DNA from: a virus | Length of the DNA stretch: 34,869 bases | Reading direction: 5' to 3' (one strand) | IMG/VR virus record: IMGVR_UViG_3300033552_000036 | Span: 1 to 34,869 of that record | Part shown: piece after piece, positions 1 through 9,340 of the stretch | How positions within the stretch are numbered: the stretch's first letter is position 1 | Layout: every line of letters begins with the position of its first letter | Translations under genes and position numbers: made by a program | Notes under the pieces: generated by a model | Told to the model about the DNA's origin: nothing | The model's database searches: none | Seen by the model: the letters and a program-made list of their open reading frames with translations, nothing else

Positions 1-1
1 T

Positions 2-688
2 CTGTTCTTTGACTTCTGCCATTTCTTCTTGGCCTTCAGCTTTTATTTCTGCAAAATTGATGGTGATTCCACCGATCAATGTAAAATTGAATGTACCTAG
101 CATTCTTCCAAGATTCATCTTCGCCTTAGCCTTGACGTATCTTCTAAACAATTCATCATCAAAAAGATCTTCGTCTGCTAACTTTACGTACGCATGGATA
201 GCAGCATTTCTTGGAGGTGTCCTGCCTTTCACGACAAGCTTCTTACTGTTCTTGTTATAGGCGAATGCTATGGTCTCTAGCATGTACGTCCTTGCAAGAT
301 CATACATCGAAAACATGATTGTACGATACATCAAGTTGTCACTTCCGAATGGGTTGAGGTAGATGTCAGCAGCCATCATTCTGTTCTGACTAAAATCCCC
401 TTGGTTTGGGCCGATGATACCAGCACCTGTCATCTCTCTGAAGTCGTAGATTGATATGACTTCGTTTGGTAACTTGATAGCCCTAGTTGCTTTAAATTCT
501 GTAGTTGTAAAAAGTACAGAAGGGACCACTATCAATTTCTCCTCAACCGCGTACTGGTAGTTGTCGTATGCCCAGTCTTTAGCATCTTTGATTAAGATCT
601 TTATTCTGTCCTCTGGAAGCTTGATTGGTATTGCACACGAAATGCTCAGTTCGCTGTTTACACTTGCTATAAGTTCTGTAAGATTCAC
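2..688 (-). CDS. virion structural protein, neck/connector type (partial, runs off left edge)
   Basis: Open frame of 229 codons continuing past the left edge. It starts at a GTG directly after an in-frame TGA; an AGGA stretch lies about 9 nt upstream. The protein begins MNLTELIASVNSEL and has a helical N-terminal half. The visible C-terminal part has a long helix followed by the pattern NLGRMLGTFNFTLIGGITIN. That LGR-x4-F-then-Gly-rich-hairpin arrangement is typical of small virion proteins encoded beside baseplate genes in large myoviruses. The strand is opposite to the baseplate operon. A head-tail neck or completion protein is the best guess; the exact T4 counterpart is not resolved. Confidence 0.65.
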   Translation of the reverse strand, partial: MNLTELIASVNSELSISCAIPIKLPEDRIKILIKDAKDWAYDNYQYAVEEKLIVVPSVLFTTTEFKATRAIKLPNEVISIYDFREMTGAGIIGPNQGDFSQNRMMAADIYLNPFGSDNLMYRTIMFSMYDLARTYMLETIAFAYNKNSKKLVVKGRTPPRNAAIHAYVKLADEDLFDDELFRRYVKAKAKMNLGRMLGTFNFTLIGGITINFAEIKAEGQEEMAEVKEQ

Positions 689-700
689 TCATATCTATCC

Positions 701-731
701 AAAAAAGCCTAAGCTTTCGCTTAGGCTTTTC
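701..731 (-). terminator. intrinsic terminator
   Basis: Perfect inverted repeat: the stem AAGCCTAAGC at about 706-715 pairs with GCTTAGGCTT across a TTTC loop. It is followed on the minus strand by a run of six T. It sits between the 91-aa gene ending at 734 and the GTG start at 688, so it should end the 91-aa gene's transcript. Confidence 0.85.
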
Positions 732-733
732 CA

Positions 734-1009
734 TTATAGCTTTAATTTTGCTCCTGCAAGATAAATGTTTGTGATGACAAACATTATTTTGGATTTTGAT
801 ATTGTATTTCTACAAGTATCTCTCCATTTGTTCCGTGTCTCTGGTGCCGCAGAGACATCAGGATCATCCAAAACAGTATTGAACTCTGATTGAATGTCAA
901 TTAATGACATCTTTTCCATCTTTGTGATAAGAGGCTCCAAGCGCCCGGCGATGCTTTTGCTGCCGTTCCTAGAGATGTCTGTTGCTAGTGTACGCTTGGT
1001 TTCTTTCAT
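734..1009 (-). CDS. small protein, unknown function (91 aa)
   Basis: 91 codons from ATG, ending just before a terminator. The protein is basic (MKETKRTLATDISRNGSKS...) and mostly predicted helical. Its C-terminus, IMFVITNIYLAGAKLKL, is hydrophobic. I recognise no family. It is divergent from the gp25-like gene, sharing a 46-bp promoter region. That region holds a TTGACA (1036-1041) and TATAAT (1016-1021) on this strand, but the spacer is only 14 bp. Confidence 0.7.
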   Translation of the reverse strand: MKETKRTLATDISRNGSKSIAGRLEPLITKMEKMSLIDIQSEFNTVLDDPDVSAAPETRNKWRDTCRNTISKSKIMFVITNIYLAGAKLKL

Positions 1010-1055
1010 AACATTATTATATTATTTTACACTTTTGTCAAGGTGTAAATAAGGT

Positions 1056-1418
1056 ATGGCAGGATCAGAAATACTTCTCAGCACGGACGAAACAACATAC
1101 AAGCTCGTAAAATACGAAACACATGACAGAGACGTCCAGCTTGTACAGGCAATAAGGATGTTACTTATGACAAAACCAGGAGATATATTAGGTGCTCCGG
1201 ACTTTGGTATAGATCTTGAGTCGATGGTGTTCACACTCCAACTCAATGAGAATAAAATGACCAGAGACATACAGGAGAAAATTGCCATGTTTATTCCCGC
1301 AGCCCAGGAGTACAGAATAGACGTAACTGTTGGATTTGCACCAGGTTCCGTAAGAGACGAATGCTTAATCGACATTATAGTAAATGACAATAAACAATTT
1401 GGTCTATATGTATTGTAA
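1056..1418 (+). CDS. baseplate wedge protein, gp25/GPW-like
   Basis: 120 aa, the usual size of the GPW_gp25 family. The middle carries the family pattern V-Q-x-I-R-M-L-L-x-T-K-P-G-D followed by P-D-F-G-I-D-L (residues about 29-55). A C-terminal beta part ends in NDNKQFGLYVL. In T4, gp25 joins gp6, gp7 and gp53 in the baseplate wedge and helps attach the sheath. A weak AAGG precedes the ATG. It is first in the plus-strand baseplate cassette, upstream of the gp6-like gene. Confidence 0.9.
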   Translation: MAGSEILLSTDETTYKLVKYETHDRDVQLVQAIRMLLMTKPGDILGAPDFGIDLESMVFTLQLNENKMTRDIQEKIAMFIPAAQEYRIDVTVGFAPGSVRDECLIDIIVNDNKQFGLYVL

Positions 1419-1432
1419 AAACTCGTATATGC

Positions 1433-1461
1433 GTATACCACGCGGTGCATACCACGCGTAT
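1433..1461. repeat. tandem repeat in the intergenic region, 14-bp period
   Basis: ATACCACGCG occurs at 1435-1444 and again at 1449-1458, with CGTATA flanking both sides. It lies in the 140-bp non-coding gap between the gp25-like gene and the 58-aa gene. It could be a protein-binding site or the base of a hairpin. Confidence 0.6.
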
Positions 1462-1559
1462 AGGAGTATTACATATAACCACAATTCTTAGTAAAATTGA
1501 TGCGCGTTGTGACATTATACGACATATCATATTTTATTAATGAAATCGATAAATAGAAT

Positions 1560-1736
1560 ATGAATAGCGAAATAGAAATCATTAACGCGCAGGCAGAAAA
1601 ATTGCGCTGGATGATTACCCAGTTAGACAATAGCTGTGATGGCACACCTGTGATGATGTCATTCATTCAATCCAAAAAGTTACAACTTAAAGATACAATG
1701 GATCAAATTAATATCATGAAATCTAAACCTCTCTAA
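1560..1736 (+). CDS. small helical protein (58 aa), baseplate operon
   Basis: 58 codons from ATG: MNSEIEIINAQAEKLR at the N-terminus and IMKSKPL at the C-terminus. The heptad-like spacing of hydrophobic residues suggests a short coiled coil. It ends 28 bp before the gp6-like gene and lies in the same direction, so it is probably co-transcribed. I recognise no family; a small baseplate or chaperone-type protein is possible. Confidence 0.75.
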   Translation: MNSEIEIINAQAEKLRWMITQLDNSCDGTPVMMSFIQSKKLQLKDTMDQINIMKSKPL

Positions 1737-1764
1737 AAGTCCTGGGATTTTTTGGTTTAGATAG

Positions 1765-3453
1765 ATGATGGCAAAGAAGCTCAACATCTTCGAAAAATCT
1801 AGACTCACAGTAGACGATCTGTTGCAACAGACAGTAGACTACTGCACGACTACATTTAAGCAAGCAAACACTCTGTTCTCCGCTTCCTCGGCGTATGGTC
1901 AGATTATATTGGTTCTCACGAACCTTGCACAGCTTATCTTCTACTACATAGAAGACTCGATCACAGAATTAAACATAAACGAGGCAACAAGAGCAAGTTC
2001 AATATACGGACTTGCAAGATTGACTGGACATGACCCGACTAGGGCAGTTGCAGCAGTTGGCAGAATCAGTCTTATTCAGAAGACCGGGGTGCCACGCGTA
2101 GATGGTGGCAGTATCATCATGAGCACTCACTCCAAGCTGCAATGCATGAACAACGATCTTTCATTCATTGCTGATTTCCAATCTTCAGAACTTAGGGTTG
2201 TACACGATTTTATACAGATCATAGACTGCATAGTCAGACAGGGCGTAATTGATCAACAGGCCTTCCAAGGAACTGGCGTATCTATGCAATCCTTTGAAGT
2301 TGCATACAAGCAAGGACAGATGATAGACAATGAATTCGTCCACGTTTATGTCAATGGAGATCTCTGGCACAACTACGAAAGTTTTTACGACATGCCAGCA
2401 AATCAAAAGTGTTGCATGATTAAAACAGGTATCACAAGTGGATTAGACATCTATTTTGGAAATGGTGCGCATGGTGCGATTCCGGCATTAGGAGCAGAAA
2501 TAGTTATAGAATATCTTGTAACAAGCGGTCTTACCGGCAGCATGGATGGCGTTAGCCCAGAGGCTGTAATATTCAGAGCAATTGACGTTGCATATGACAA
2601 CAGGGGCAATGAATTGGACATCTCGGAATATTTTTCTGTCGTCTGCACCGAAACTCCTGAGATGGGATCTAATCCAGAACCTATCGAAATAACAAAGCTT
2701 GTTGCGCCCAAAACCAGCAGGTCTTTGATCTTTGCACATCCTGACAACTACGTTGCATATTTTTCAAGATTTAACACGTTCAGTCTGGTCCATGCGTGGA
2801 CAAAGAACTTTGACGAAGATCTATCGGACGACAATGTAATTTACATCATGCTAATTCCAGATATTTCAAAGAAGTTCAGATCTGGTGAAAATTACTTCAA
2901 CATTGATACTGATAGATTCTTGCTTAATGCAGGTCAACAGAGAAAAATCATCAAGATGCTTGACGATTCTGGAAAGAAGATCGTAAAGCTTTCAACGAAA
3001 CTCGTGAATCCTACAGTCAAAAAATTCGTACTGTATATCAATCTTATCCTTTTTGAAGATGCTGCAGATGATACACTTGTCAAGAACGAGGTTTTTGATA
3101 AGATCGGAGATTACTTTGCTACCACAAGAAGGAGAGACAGAATACCGCGTTCGGACCTTATCAGAACAATTGAAGAAATTGAAGGAGTGGACTCTACCAC
3201 GGTGCAATTCATCTCACAGGAAGAAGAAGAAGCAGTCATCCAAGGGAAGACTATAAACCAGGTGATAGATGATTTCGGAGATATTCTTTTAAAGGATGGA
3301 GATCTTGCCATCATAAGAGGTGGTTGGACGGATAGACGTTCTAATACTTATAACGAAGGTCTAAGTTCAACAGGGCCTGGTTGCGTAAACATTTCTATAC
3401 GTGGCAGGACTCCTGTTACTTATAACTCTAAACTGACACGGATTAAGAAATAA
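1765..3453 (+). CDS. baseplate wedge protein, gp6 / J-like
   Basis: 562 aa. An N-terminal helical region (about 10-80) is followed by a beta-rich core containing TGVPRVDGGSIIMSTHSKLQ. The C-terminal region has the LRDRIPRSDLIRTIEEIEGVDS pattern (about 455-475) expected of baseplate J-like proteins, in which paired gp6-type molecules form the ring joining wedges. Position after gp25 and before a gp7-sized gene matches T4 order. The stop overlaps the next ATG (TAATG). No Shine-Dalgarno; ATG-ATG start, and either could be used. Confidence 0.85.
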   Translation: MMAKKLNIFEKSRLTVDDLLQQTVDYCTTTFKQANTLFSASSAYGQIILVLTNLAQLIFYYIEDSITELNINEATRASSIYGLARLTGHDPTRAVAAVGRISLIQKTGVPRVDGGSIIMSTHSKLQCMNNDLSFIADFQSSELRVVHDFIQIIDCIVRQGVIDQQAFQGTGVSMQSFEVAYKQGQMIDNEFVHVYVNGDLWHNYESFYDMPANQKCCMIKTGITSGLDIYFGNGAHGAIPALGAEIVIEYLVTSGLTGSMDGVSPEAVIFRAIDVAYDNRGNELDISEYFSVVCTETPEMGSNPEPIEITKLVAPKTSRSLIFAHPDNYVAYFSRFNTFSLVHAWTKNFDEDLSDDNVIYIMLIPDISKKFRSGENYFNIDTDRFLLNAGQQRKIIKMLDDSGKKIVKLSTKLVNPTVKKFVLYINLILFEDAADDTLVKNEVFDKIGDYFATTRRRDRIPRSDLIRTIEEIEGVDSTTVQFISQEEEEAVIQGKTINQVIDDFGDILLKDGDLAIIRGGWTDRRSNTYNEGLSSTGPGCVNISIRGRTPVTYNSKLTRIKK

Positions 3454-3689
3454 TGAACAGATACAAAGTAGCAGAAACTAGGAGGACAGTGCGCCACAGA
3501 AATAGCGGATACATTTATCAGCAGAGAGTTCTTAATTCTACCCTATCTAGACTGATCACCGAAGATCCTGCCCACATGGGTTTTGTAGGAGTGCTTGAAA
3601 ATGTTGTCACTGAAATAATTGAACAGGTTAAAAGAATAAAAACGTGGGTCAACTTTACGGTTGACAAAGACGATAGAAACATAACGTAA
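3453..3689 (+). CDS. small baseplate-operon protein, unknown (78 aa)
   Basis: 78 aa, very basic at the N-terminus (MNRYKVAETRRTVRHRNSG). Its start overlaps the gp6-like stop and its stop overlaps the start of the gp7-like gene, so translation of the three is probably coupled. The C-terminal half (VLENVVTEIIEQVKRIKTW) looks amphipathic and helical. Not recognised. Coupling to two wedge proteins suggests a small wedge component. Confidence 0.8.
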   Translation: MNRYKVAETRRTVRHRNSGYIYQQRVLNSTLSRLITEDPAHMGFVGVLENVVTEIIEQVKRIKTWVNFTVDKDDRNIT

Positions 3690-6499
3690 TGGCTTTAGGT
3701 AACATAAAGATTTTTAACGGGCAAGGCAGATTGCTCCAACTTGCGCAAGACGGTTCCGTCTACACTACGACCATGCACCTTCCGAAGGTTAGTGTTGGTC
3801 TTTCTGAAGTGGCACAGTTATTCATTCTGGAAAGTTGCCTGGAAAGGGCAGGTGCAACCGGAGTAAAGGAATCTGTCTCAAAACCATTTTCTGTCGTAAA
3901 CGGTCCGTTGAACGTAACTGTTGAAGGAGATCCTGCATTTTCCCTCTTCAGCGTTTACATCGAAGAAGGCACTCCCTATATTTCGACAGCAAGGAACACA
4001 TCTTTGCAATTTTCTTCGCCGGAGCTTTATCCCGAATTAGATCTTTACGGATTAAAGTGTGTCATAGATCCTGATAAAGAACCGATTGCTATACACGTTT
4101 CGTTTAGCCCTACTGTTGAAGCTGTTGCATACGGAACTATCAAAATAGAATGCACAGACTTTACTGTAATTGTTGATCTGTATGCAGAATCAGAAGACGA
4201 AGATAAGAGATTTTCTTCCATGCTTGAAAACTTTGGAAAGAACTTTGCACACAAAGATGAACTGATGTTGCGCGACAGTGACGTCAACGAAGATCTGCCA
4301 GACTGGAAAACCATAAACCAGAAAAGAAAAGAACTTCTTCTGTCCGGTGATGAAATTTATTCGCACATCGGTTCCGTGAAGGGTTTGCTGAATGCCTTGA
4401 AATTCTTTGGTTATCAGGATCTTGTGGTAAAGGAGTTCTGGCTAAACGTAAGAAAGAACGATGCAGATAATGGAAAGCTGGTCTCAAATGAGATAGGTCT
4501 TGATTATCGTATGATTGATGCAGGAGGTTATAAGAAAACTGATAGGATCGGTCTTTTCTACCCTATCAACAAAGTCACAGACGAATTTGATAAATTTGGA
4601 CTTCCTGTTGTAGAAGATGCATTTATGTTCACGCAGGAAGAAATCCTGATGAAGCTCTTCGCTCTTAGAGAAAAGTTAAGAAAGGATTTCCTGCCGCCTT
4701 ATGTTCGTATAACGGATATCACTGGAGAAGGCGTGTACTTCGCCCATTACAAACTTAACGCGTGGAGCGATAAGAACAAACACATAGAAGTACAAGAAGG
4801 CGAAGACATCGAGGTAAAGATATCACAACCTGTCGGATACTTGCAAGATCTCAGAAGATTGGTTCCCGTTGCATACCCTCAAGGCATAAAATTGCCAATT
4901 GAAAGGTTTGATGAATACGGCAAAGAAATCTACACAAACACGGTAAGGCCTTACACATCCGGCCAGATTTATTCTGTTGCAGAGGTTCCTTTGCTTATAG
5001 ATTCTATCGAACTATTCTCTAAAAAAGTCCGTTACGAATATCCTTGGATAGGAAGAGAAAATATCTACGAAGGCGAAGAGCTAAATGTGATTGTTGGATT
5101 TCCAGTTATCTTGGAATGTATCGTGCCGCAGACTCTTTGGGCAGATATCAGCGGAGCTACTTACGCGAGTGTCTCCAAGCATTTCACGTGGAAGAATATT
5201 TCACTGCGCCAACATTACGAAATCGAATGGAAAATTTCAAGGGTTGGTGGAGGATACGACTTCACATTCAGGGGAATCGCTGAAAACTTTTTAAAGCTTC
5301 CCCATTTTATACCGGTCGAAGGTGTTTTTGATATCCAATGTAGAATGATCAATATGGACAACCATTCTTCATTGAAGTTGGTGGAAAAAGGCATCACGGT
5401 CTATCAGAAGAATCTAGAAATCATTGCAGTTACTAAATACGCAGAAAGAGTTAAAACCTGGAAAGACTTTAGTTTTACATGGGAGGATGCATCTGGCACG
5501 CTGGCGTGTCCTTCTAAAACCGAGTTCCAAGATTCTTCTCTTCCCAATGTTCTTTTGGATCCTTACAATTACAAGCAGCAAATCTGGAAGGTATTTGAAC
5601 AAGACATACTAGAAAAATTCTCGACTGTTGAATTTTATAATAATCGACTGGGTCATACCACAAGATGGAATAACACTGATGCGACATGGGGTGAATGCAA
5701 GAGATTATCTTTTAAAGAAACCAAATTGCATTCTGAATATCTTGGAGGGTTTAAATTCCCATCCATAGAGGCTGGAGACGTATTGTCTATAGGTAATCTA
5801 GGAAGTCATAAAATTATAGGCACGACTCCAAAAGAGATTGTCGATGAACTAAATAACACCATAGAAGAAGGAGTGGAAAGATTCCATTATCTTGTCCATG
5901 TGGATGGCATAAAGGCAGAAGCAAAGATATCAGGACCTTATGGTTGGAACTTCGTGGAATTGAAAAAGGCGCTGACTGTTGAAAAGACACAAAGCTGGGA
6001 AATTCCTGACTGGTTGGATCATGCAATGTTAAAGGTGATGCAAAAACACACAGACGTTCCACGTGCTGACTGGTTTTTGGATGCTCCTGTTGCAGACATA
6101 TTGGCAGGAAAGGTACACGATATTCAATACTGGATCGACAGAGGGGTTATATCTGCAAAAGATGGTAGAGGTTCTCTGCCTTCATTTGCAGGATCATCTT
6201 CGTGGGGAGATGCCGGAATGAAGGTTTACAATAATCCATTTAAATCTCCACAACATGTTCCGATCTTTATTATCATGGACAGCTCAGAAATTTACGGAAA
6301 ACATGATGTCATATGGAACATAAAGAAGGTTCTTCCTGATGGAACAGAAGCAGATTACATGACCGTTGTAGATGGCACATATCTTGTCTTACGTCTCAAG
6401 GATGAAGCAACATACACAATTGAAGTCGAGCTTTCGGATTCTAATAACAATAGAGTCTATAAGAGAATGCCTGGATTCGTTCAAATAATAAAAGGATAG
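3689..6499 (+). CDS. large baseplate wedge protein, gp7-like
   Basis: 936 aa, close to T4 gp7 in size and order. Residues about 210-260 contain YSHIGSVKGLLNALKFFGYQDL, a pattern seen in tail protein I / gp7-type proteins that link wedge to hub. The rest is mostly beta-sandwich-like with Trp- and Tyr-rich segments, and the C-terminus has an immunoglobulin-like appearance (YTIEVELSDSNNNRVYKR). The start overlaps the preceding stop. The name rests on order and size more than on strong sequence memory. Confidence 0.75.
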   Translation: MALGNIKIFNGQGRLLQLAQDGSVYTTTMHLPKVSVGLSEVAQLFILESCLERAGATGVKESVSKPFSVVNGPLNVTVEGDPAFSLFSVYIEEGTPYISTARNTSLQFSSPELYPELDLYGLKCVIDPDKEPIAIHVSFSPTVEAVAYGTIKIECTDFTVIVDLYAESEDEDKRFSSMLENFGKNFAHKDELMLRDSDVNEDLPDWKTINQKRKELLLSGDEIYSHIGSVKGLLNALKFFGYQDLVVKEFWLNVRKNDADNGKLVSNEIGLDYRMIDAGGYKKTDRIGLFYPINKVTDEFDKFGLPVVEDAFMFTQEEILMKLFALREKLRKDFLPPYVRITDITGEGVYFAHYKLNAWSDKNKHIEVQEGEDIEVKISQPVGYLQDLRRLVPVAYPQGIKLPIERFDEYGKEIYTNTVRPYTSGQIYSVAEVPLLIDSIELFSKKVRYEYPWIGRENIYEGEELNVIVGFPVILECIVPQTLWADISGATYASVSKHFTWKNISLRQHYEIEWKISRVGGGYDFTFRGIAENFLKLPHFIPVEGVFDIQCRMINMDNHSSLKLVEKGITVYQKNLEIIAVTKYAERVKTWKDFSFTWEDASGTLACPSKTEFQDSSLPNVLLDPYNYKQQIWKVFEQDILEKFSTVEFYNNRLGHTTRWNNTDATWGECKRLSFKETKLHSEYLGGFKFPSIEAGDVLSIGNLGSHKIIGTTPKEIVDELNNTIEEGVERFHYLVHVDGIKAEAKISGPYGWNFVELKKALTVEKTQSWEIPDWLDHAMLKVMQKHTDVPRADWFLDAPVADILAGKVHDIQYWIDRGVISAKDGRGSLPSFAGSSSWGDAGMKVYNNPFKSPQHVPIFIIMDSSEIYGKHDVIWNIKKVLPDGTEADYMTVVDGTYLVLRLKDEATYTIEVELSDSNNNRVYKRMPGFVQIIKG

Positions 6500-6508
6500 A
6501 TAAGCGTA

Positions 6509-7228
6509 ATGGATATCTTAATCAACGAAATACTGGAACAGGATCCGATCTCCGAATCCAGAATCACCATAAATGAAAACTTCGAAGAAGTTAAATCTGC
6601 GATCTTGTCGATCTCCGATTCTATACAACTCGATCCTCAGAACGGTACATTAGACCTGACAGCAACTGCTATAGGAACGATTAAAGCCAAAGGTATCACA
6701 ACCGGAAAAGCTATCTTCCCTACGACAGGTGCAGCAAAAGTCACGATCAATGCATTAAACGACGGCCAGATAGTTGCACTAATCGGAACGATTGACGCAA
6801 TCACCTCGACTAATGTTACAGTATCTGCAAAAATAACCGCAGCGTCTGCCAGGATCAATGGAATCTCTGAACTGAATGGAACTGTAAAACTGTTGAAAGG
6901 CTTTACAAAGAAGAGAGAAGTCGTTGGCAATTACACAGCTAGCACAACCAAGACGATCAGTAACGAGGATAACGTGTTGGGTGTAATTTTCTCCAGCTCA
7001 GGTTGCACCTTGACGCTTGCTGCAAATTCCACAGATGCTTTGTCAGATGGCCACGAGACTACCATCATCAACGTCGGAACTGCACCTTTTAATATCGCAG
7101 TAGGAAACGTGGTAGGTTATAATACAATCATGCTTTCCCCTGGTGGAAAATCCAGCATTATTCTCCACTACAACCTTTCTCTTCAGAAGTGGTACATCTT
7201 GGCTTCTAATGCAGTGACCATGAGCTAA
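6509..7228 (+). CDS. baseplate appendage / short fibre-like protein
   Basis: 239 aa. The N-terminus, NEILEQDPISESRITINENFEEVKSAI, is a helical attachment segment typical of baseplate-bound appendages. Residues 45-125 show repeating Thr/Ala/Ile strands (TLDLTATAIGTIKAKGITT, IDAITSTNVTVSAKI) like a triple beta-helix. The C-terminal 100 residues look like a small beta domain ending SLQKWYILAS. It probably trimerises on the baseplate. Start 9 bp after the previous stop, with GGATAGATAAG upstream. Confidence 0.7.
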   Translation: MDILINEILEQDPISESRITINENFEEVKSAILSISDSIQLDPQNGTLDLTATAIGTIKAKGITTGKAIFPTTGAAKVTINALNDGQIVALIGTIDAITSTNVTVSAKITAASARINGISELNGTVKLLKGFTKKREVVGNYTASTTKTISNEDNVLGVIFSSSGCTLTLAANSTDALSDGHETTIINVGTAPFNIAVGNVVGYNTIMLSPGGKSSIILHYNLSLQKWYILASNAVTMS

Positions 7229-7249
7229 TAAAAACGTCTTAGATAGAAC

Positions 7250-9304
7250 ATGGCAACAACACCCTTTATTAGACCGATTCCAACACAAGGCGGAGCTTTC
7301 TACACTTTTACAAGTGCTGGAGAAGATCTGACTCTAACGTTTAGCCAGTCTACTACCAAGTTTTCCTTTAGCAAGTTTGTCCTACTGAATATTCCCGACG
7401 TCAAAGCTTCGCCTGCTGGCCAGAACACTTTACAGTTTGCTGCTATCCAAGGAGCATTAAATTCTTCTTTGTCTAATAGTCAGAATAATAACTTTGCCAG
7501 TAGCTTCCAAAATTACTGTCTTAATCTAGAATCTACATTGACTTCTGTAGCATCTACAGAAGACGAGGAAGGTTATGATCCTAGTCTTCTACAGACCGTG
7601 GCCGAAAGAGTTTTTTGGAAATGGATAAAGGAGCTCGGAGGAGTAAGATATCGCAAAGCAATATCCGGAGAATCAGACGTGCCAGGCAGATTTGTGGAAG
7701 AAGATGATTCTGAAACTTACCAACGCGTCGTGAAATACATCGGCTCTGTTGATGTTGTCAATTCTGTCAAGAGCCAAGCGAATGCTTATACTGAACTCTA
7801 CTGTCACATACCAGCAAAGGATGGTTCAACTCCTGTCGTATTGTTTAATACGCTAGAGGATCAGAACTATAAGCCTAACATGATAATTACCAACAGGCCT
7901 CTGAATCCTTTGGATAATGAGTTTCTGACCGGTCGTCATTACGAAGATGCGCATCCTGTTGGTCTGTCAATAGAAGCATTCTATGATCTTGACAACGTAG
8001 CTACTTGGACCCGAACCAGTGCAACAGGTCCGGCTGTTCAATCTACTTGGATGGCTCCTAGGGTGGAAGCAAACTCTTATTTCACAGAAAGCTTATTTGG
8101 TTTGACAGACAATGAAAGGTGGACAAAAACCTTAGGTCCAAAAAGTGTCAGCCATACGCGTAGCAAGATGGATGGTGTCATGCTAGATTTTGGTGCAGAC
8201 AGTTACAGCCTCGTGAATGCAAGCAGAGATTATAACAACATCGAACAGACAAACACGAGTCCGTCGTCTAAAGATTTTGAGTTTAACACCATACTTCTTT
8301 ATTACGATCTTGTTGATCCTGTATCAGGGAAAAAGGCAACTAACCTTTACGGTGTATTCTTTCTTGACAACGTTGAAATTACAGGACTCGATTACGCAAT
8401 TCCACGTTTCGAGAAACTTGTCCCAGACAAGGTAACTGGAAACAACGGTAACTCTTATTCATTTAAGCTAAATGTAAAGTTTGATACGAGCGTCACAAAC
8501 GTAGGCCTCGAGAAAGCCATCAATGAATACAACACATTCTCAATGAATGTATTCATGGAAGCATTTTCGGTTATACAGGGCGCAAGCAAAGATATGGAAG
8601 GATTTGTAAAAGATTTTACAGACCTTAAGAAAAAATATAACGACATCGAACTTCTTGTCCTCGATGATGAATCCAAAGAAGATTTAATCTTACGGATGTC
8701 TGCGATTGAAAAAAGTGTCGAAGCAGCGGGGGCAATGTTTGAATCCAATGACAAGATCATTGGCATGATACAAAAGGTTCAGAAAGAATTAGACGCAATT
8801 GCAAGAGGAGAAGGCACAGTTAGGTTGAGCTTCAACTCTTCTATCCTCCGCCAAGGCTCAGGCATCCAAATTGAAAAGGCGTCAGGATCTGGTTCAACGA
8901 TTAAAATCAATAACATCGTACAGCCTTATTCTGTCGTTGAGAATTACAGAGGTGATTGGATTGAAGGTACCGAACTGCAGATGAAACCTTTTGGAAACTA
9001 TTTCAAACATTTCGCAGACGGTCAGGTTCAGATCGCAACAAAGAACATTGACATAGTTCTGGATAATAGATCTTATGGTTGGAAAATCGGCCAGTCATGC
9101 AGATTGGTAATACAGGATCCTATCGATCTTGGTACACGTGTAGGATTTGCTTTTAACATCTACACGTACGACAATGCCGGCAAGAAAAAGCTTATTACCT
9201 CATTTAGCAATGGTGAGTTTGAAGAATCCAATGACAAACCTATATTTGATATCGTCTGTACAAATATCAAAGAGCTTGTCTTTGAAGTTGATAAACTAAG
9301 ATAA
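7250..9304 (+). CDS. baseplate/tail structural protein, unknown family (684 aa)
   Basis: Last gene of the plus-strand operon. The N-terminus (about 1-230) is beta-rich. Residues about 430-520 form a long charged helix (DFTDLKKKYNDIELLVLDDESKEDLILRMSAIEKSVE), probably a coiled coil. The C-terminal 170 residues look like a beta-sandwich (FNIYTYDNAGKKKLITSF) that could bind a receptor or cap the baseplate. I do not recognise the family. A strong terminator follows the stop immediately. Confidence 0.75.
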   Translation: MATTPFIRPIPTQGGAFYTFTSAGEDLTLTFSQSTTKFSFSKFVLLNIPDVKASPAGQNTLQFAAIQGALNSSLSNSQNNNFASSFQNYCLNLESTLTSVASTEDEEGYDPSLLQTVAERVFWKWIKELGGVRYRKAISGESDVPGRFVEEDDSETYQRVVKYIGSVDVVNSVKSQANAYTELYCHIPAKDGSTPVVLFNTLEDQNYKPNMIITNRPLNPLDNEFLTGRHYEDAHPVGLSIEAFYDLDNVATWTRTSATGPAVQSTWMAPRVEANSYFTESLFGLTDNERWTKTLGPKSVSHTRSKMDGVMLDFGADSYSLVNASRDYNNIEQTNTSPSSKDFEFNTILLYYDLVDPVSGKKATNLYGVFFLDNVEITGLDYAIPRFEKLVPDKVTGNNGNSYSFKLNVKFDTSVTNVGLEKAINEYNTFSMNVFMEAFSVIQGASKDMEGFVKDFTDLKKKYNDIELLVLDDESKEDLILRMSAIEKSVEAAGAMFESNDKIIGMIQKVQKELDAIARGEGTVRLSFNSSILRQGSGIQIEKASGSGSTIKINNIVQPYSVVENYRGDWIEGTELQMKPFGNYFKHFADGQVQIATKNIDIVLDNRSYGWKIGQSCRLVIQDPIDLGTRVGFAFNIYTYDNAGKKKLITSFSNGEFEESNDKPIFDIVCTNIKELVFEVDKLR

Positions 9305-9308
9305 AAAG

Positions 9309-9339
9309 AAAACCCTCTCATAATCTGAGAGGGTTTTTT
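9309..9339. terminator. bidirectional intrinsic terminator
   Basis: AAAACCCTCTCA pairs with TGAGAGGGTTTT over a 5-nt TAATC loop. T runs follow on the plus strand and A/T-rich sequence on the other side. It separates the plus-strand baseplate operon (stop at 9304) from the converging minus-strand region (stop at 9341), so it should stop both transcripts. Confidence 0.9.
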
Positions 9340-9340
9340 G

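Noticed and set aside
1016-1041. TTGACA/TATAAT promoter for the 91-aa gene
   Set aside because: The boxes are perfect but the spacer is 14 bp and the start would fall on the ATG; kept only as a remark in the gene entry.
1022-1450. 142-aa minus-strand frame
   Set aside because: Shadow of the gp25-like gene, which has clear family motifs on the plus strand.
1548-1555. T4-like late promoter GATAAATA
   Set aside because: It lies 4 nt from the ATG, leaving no leader, and I saw no repeated copies before other virion genes.
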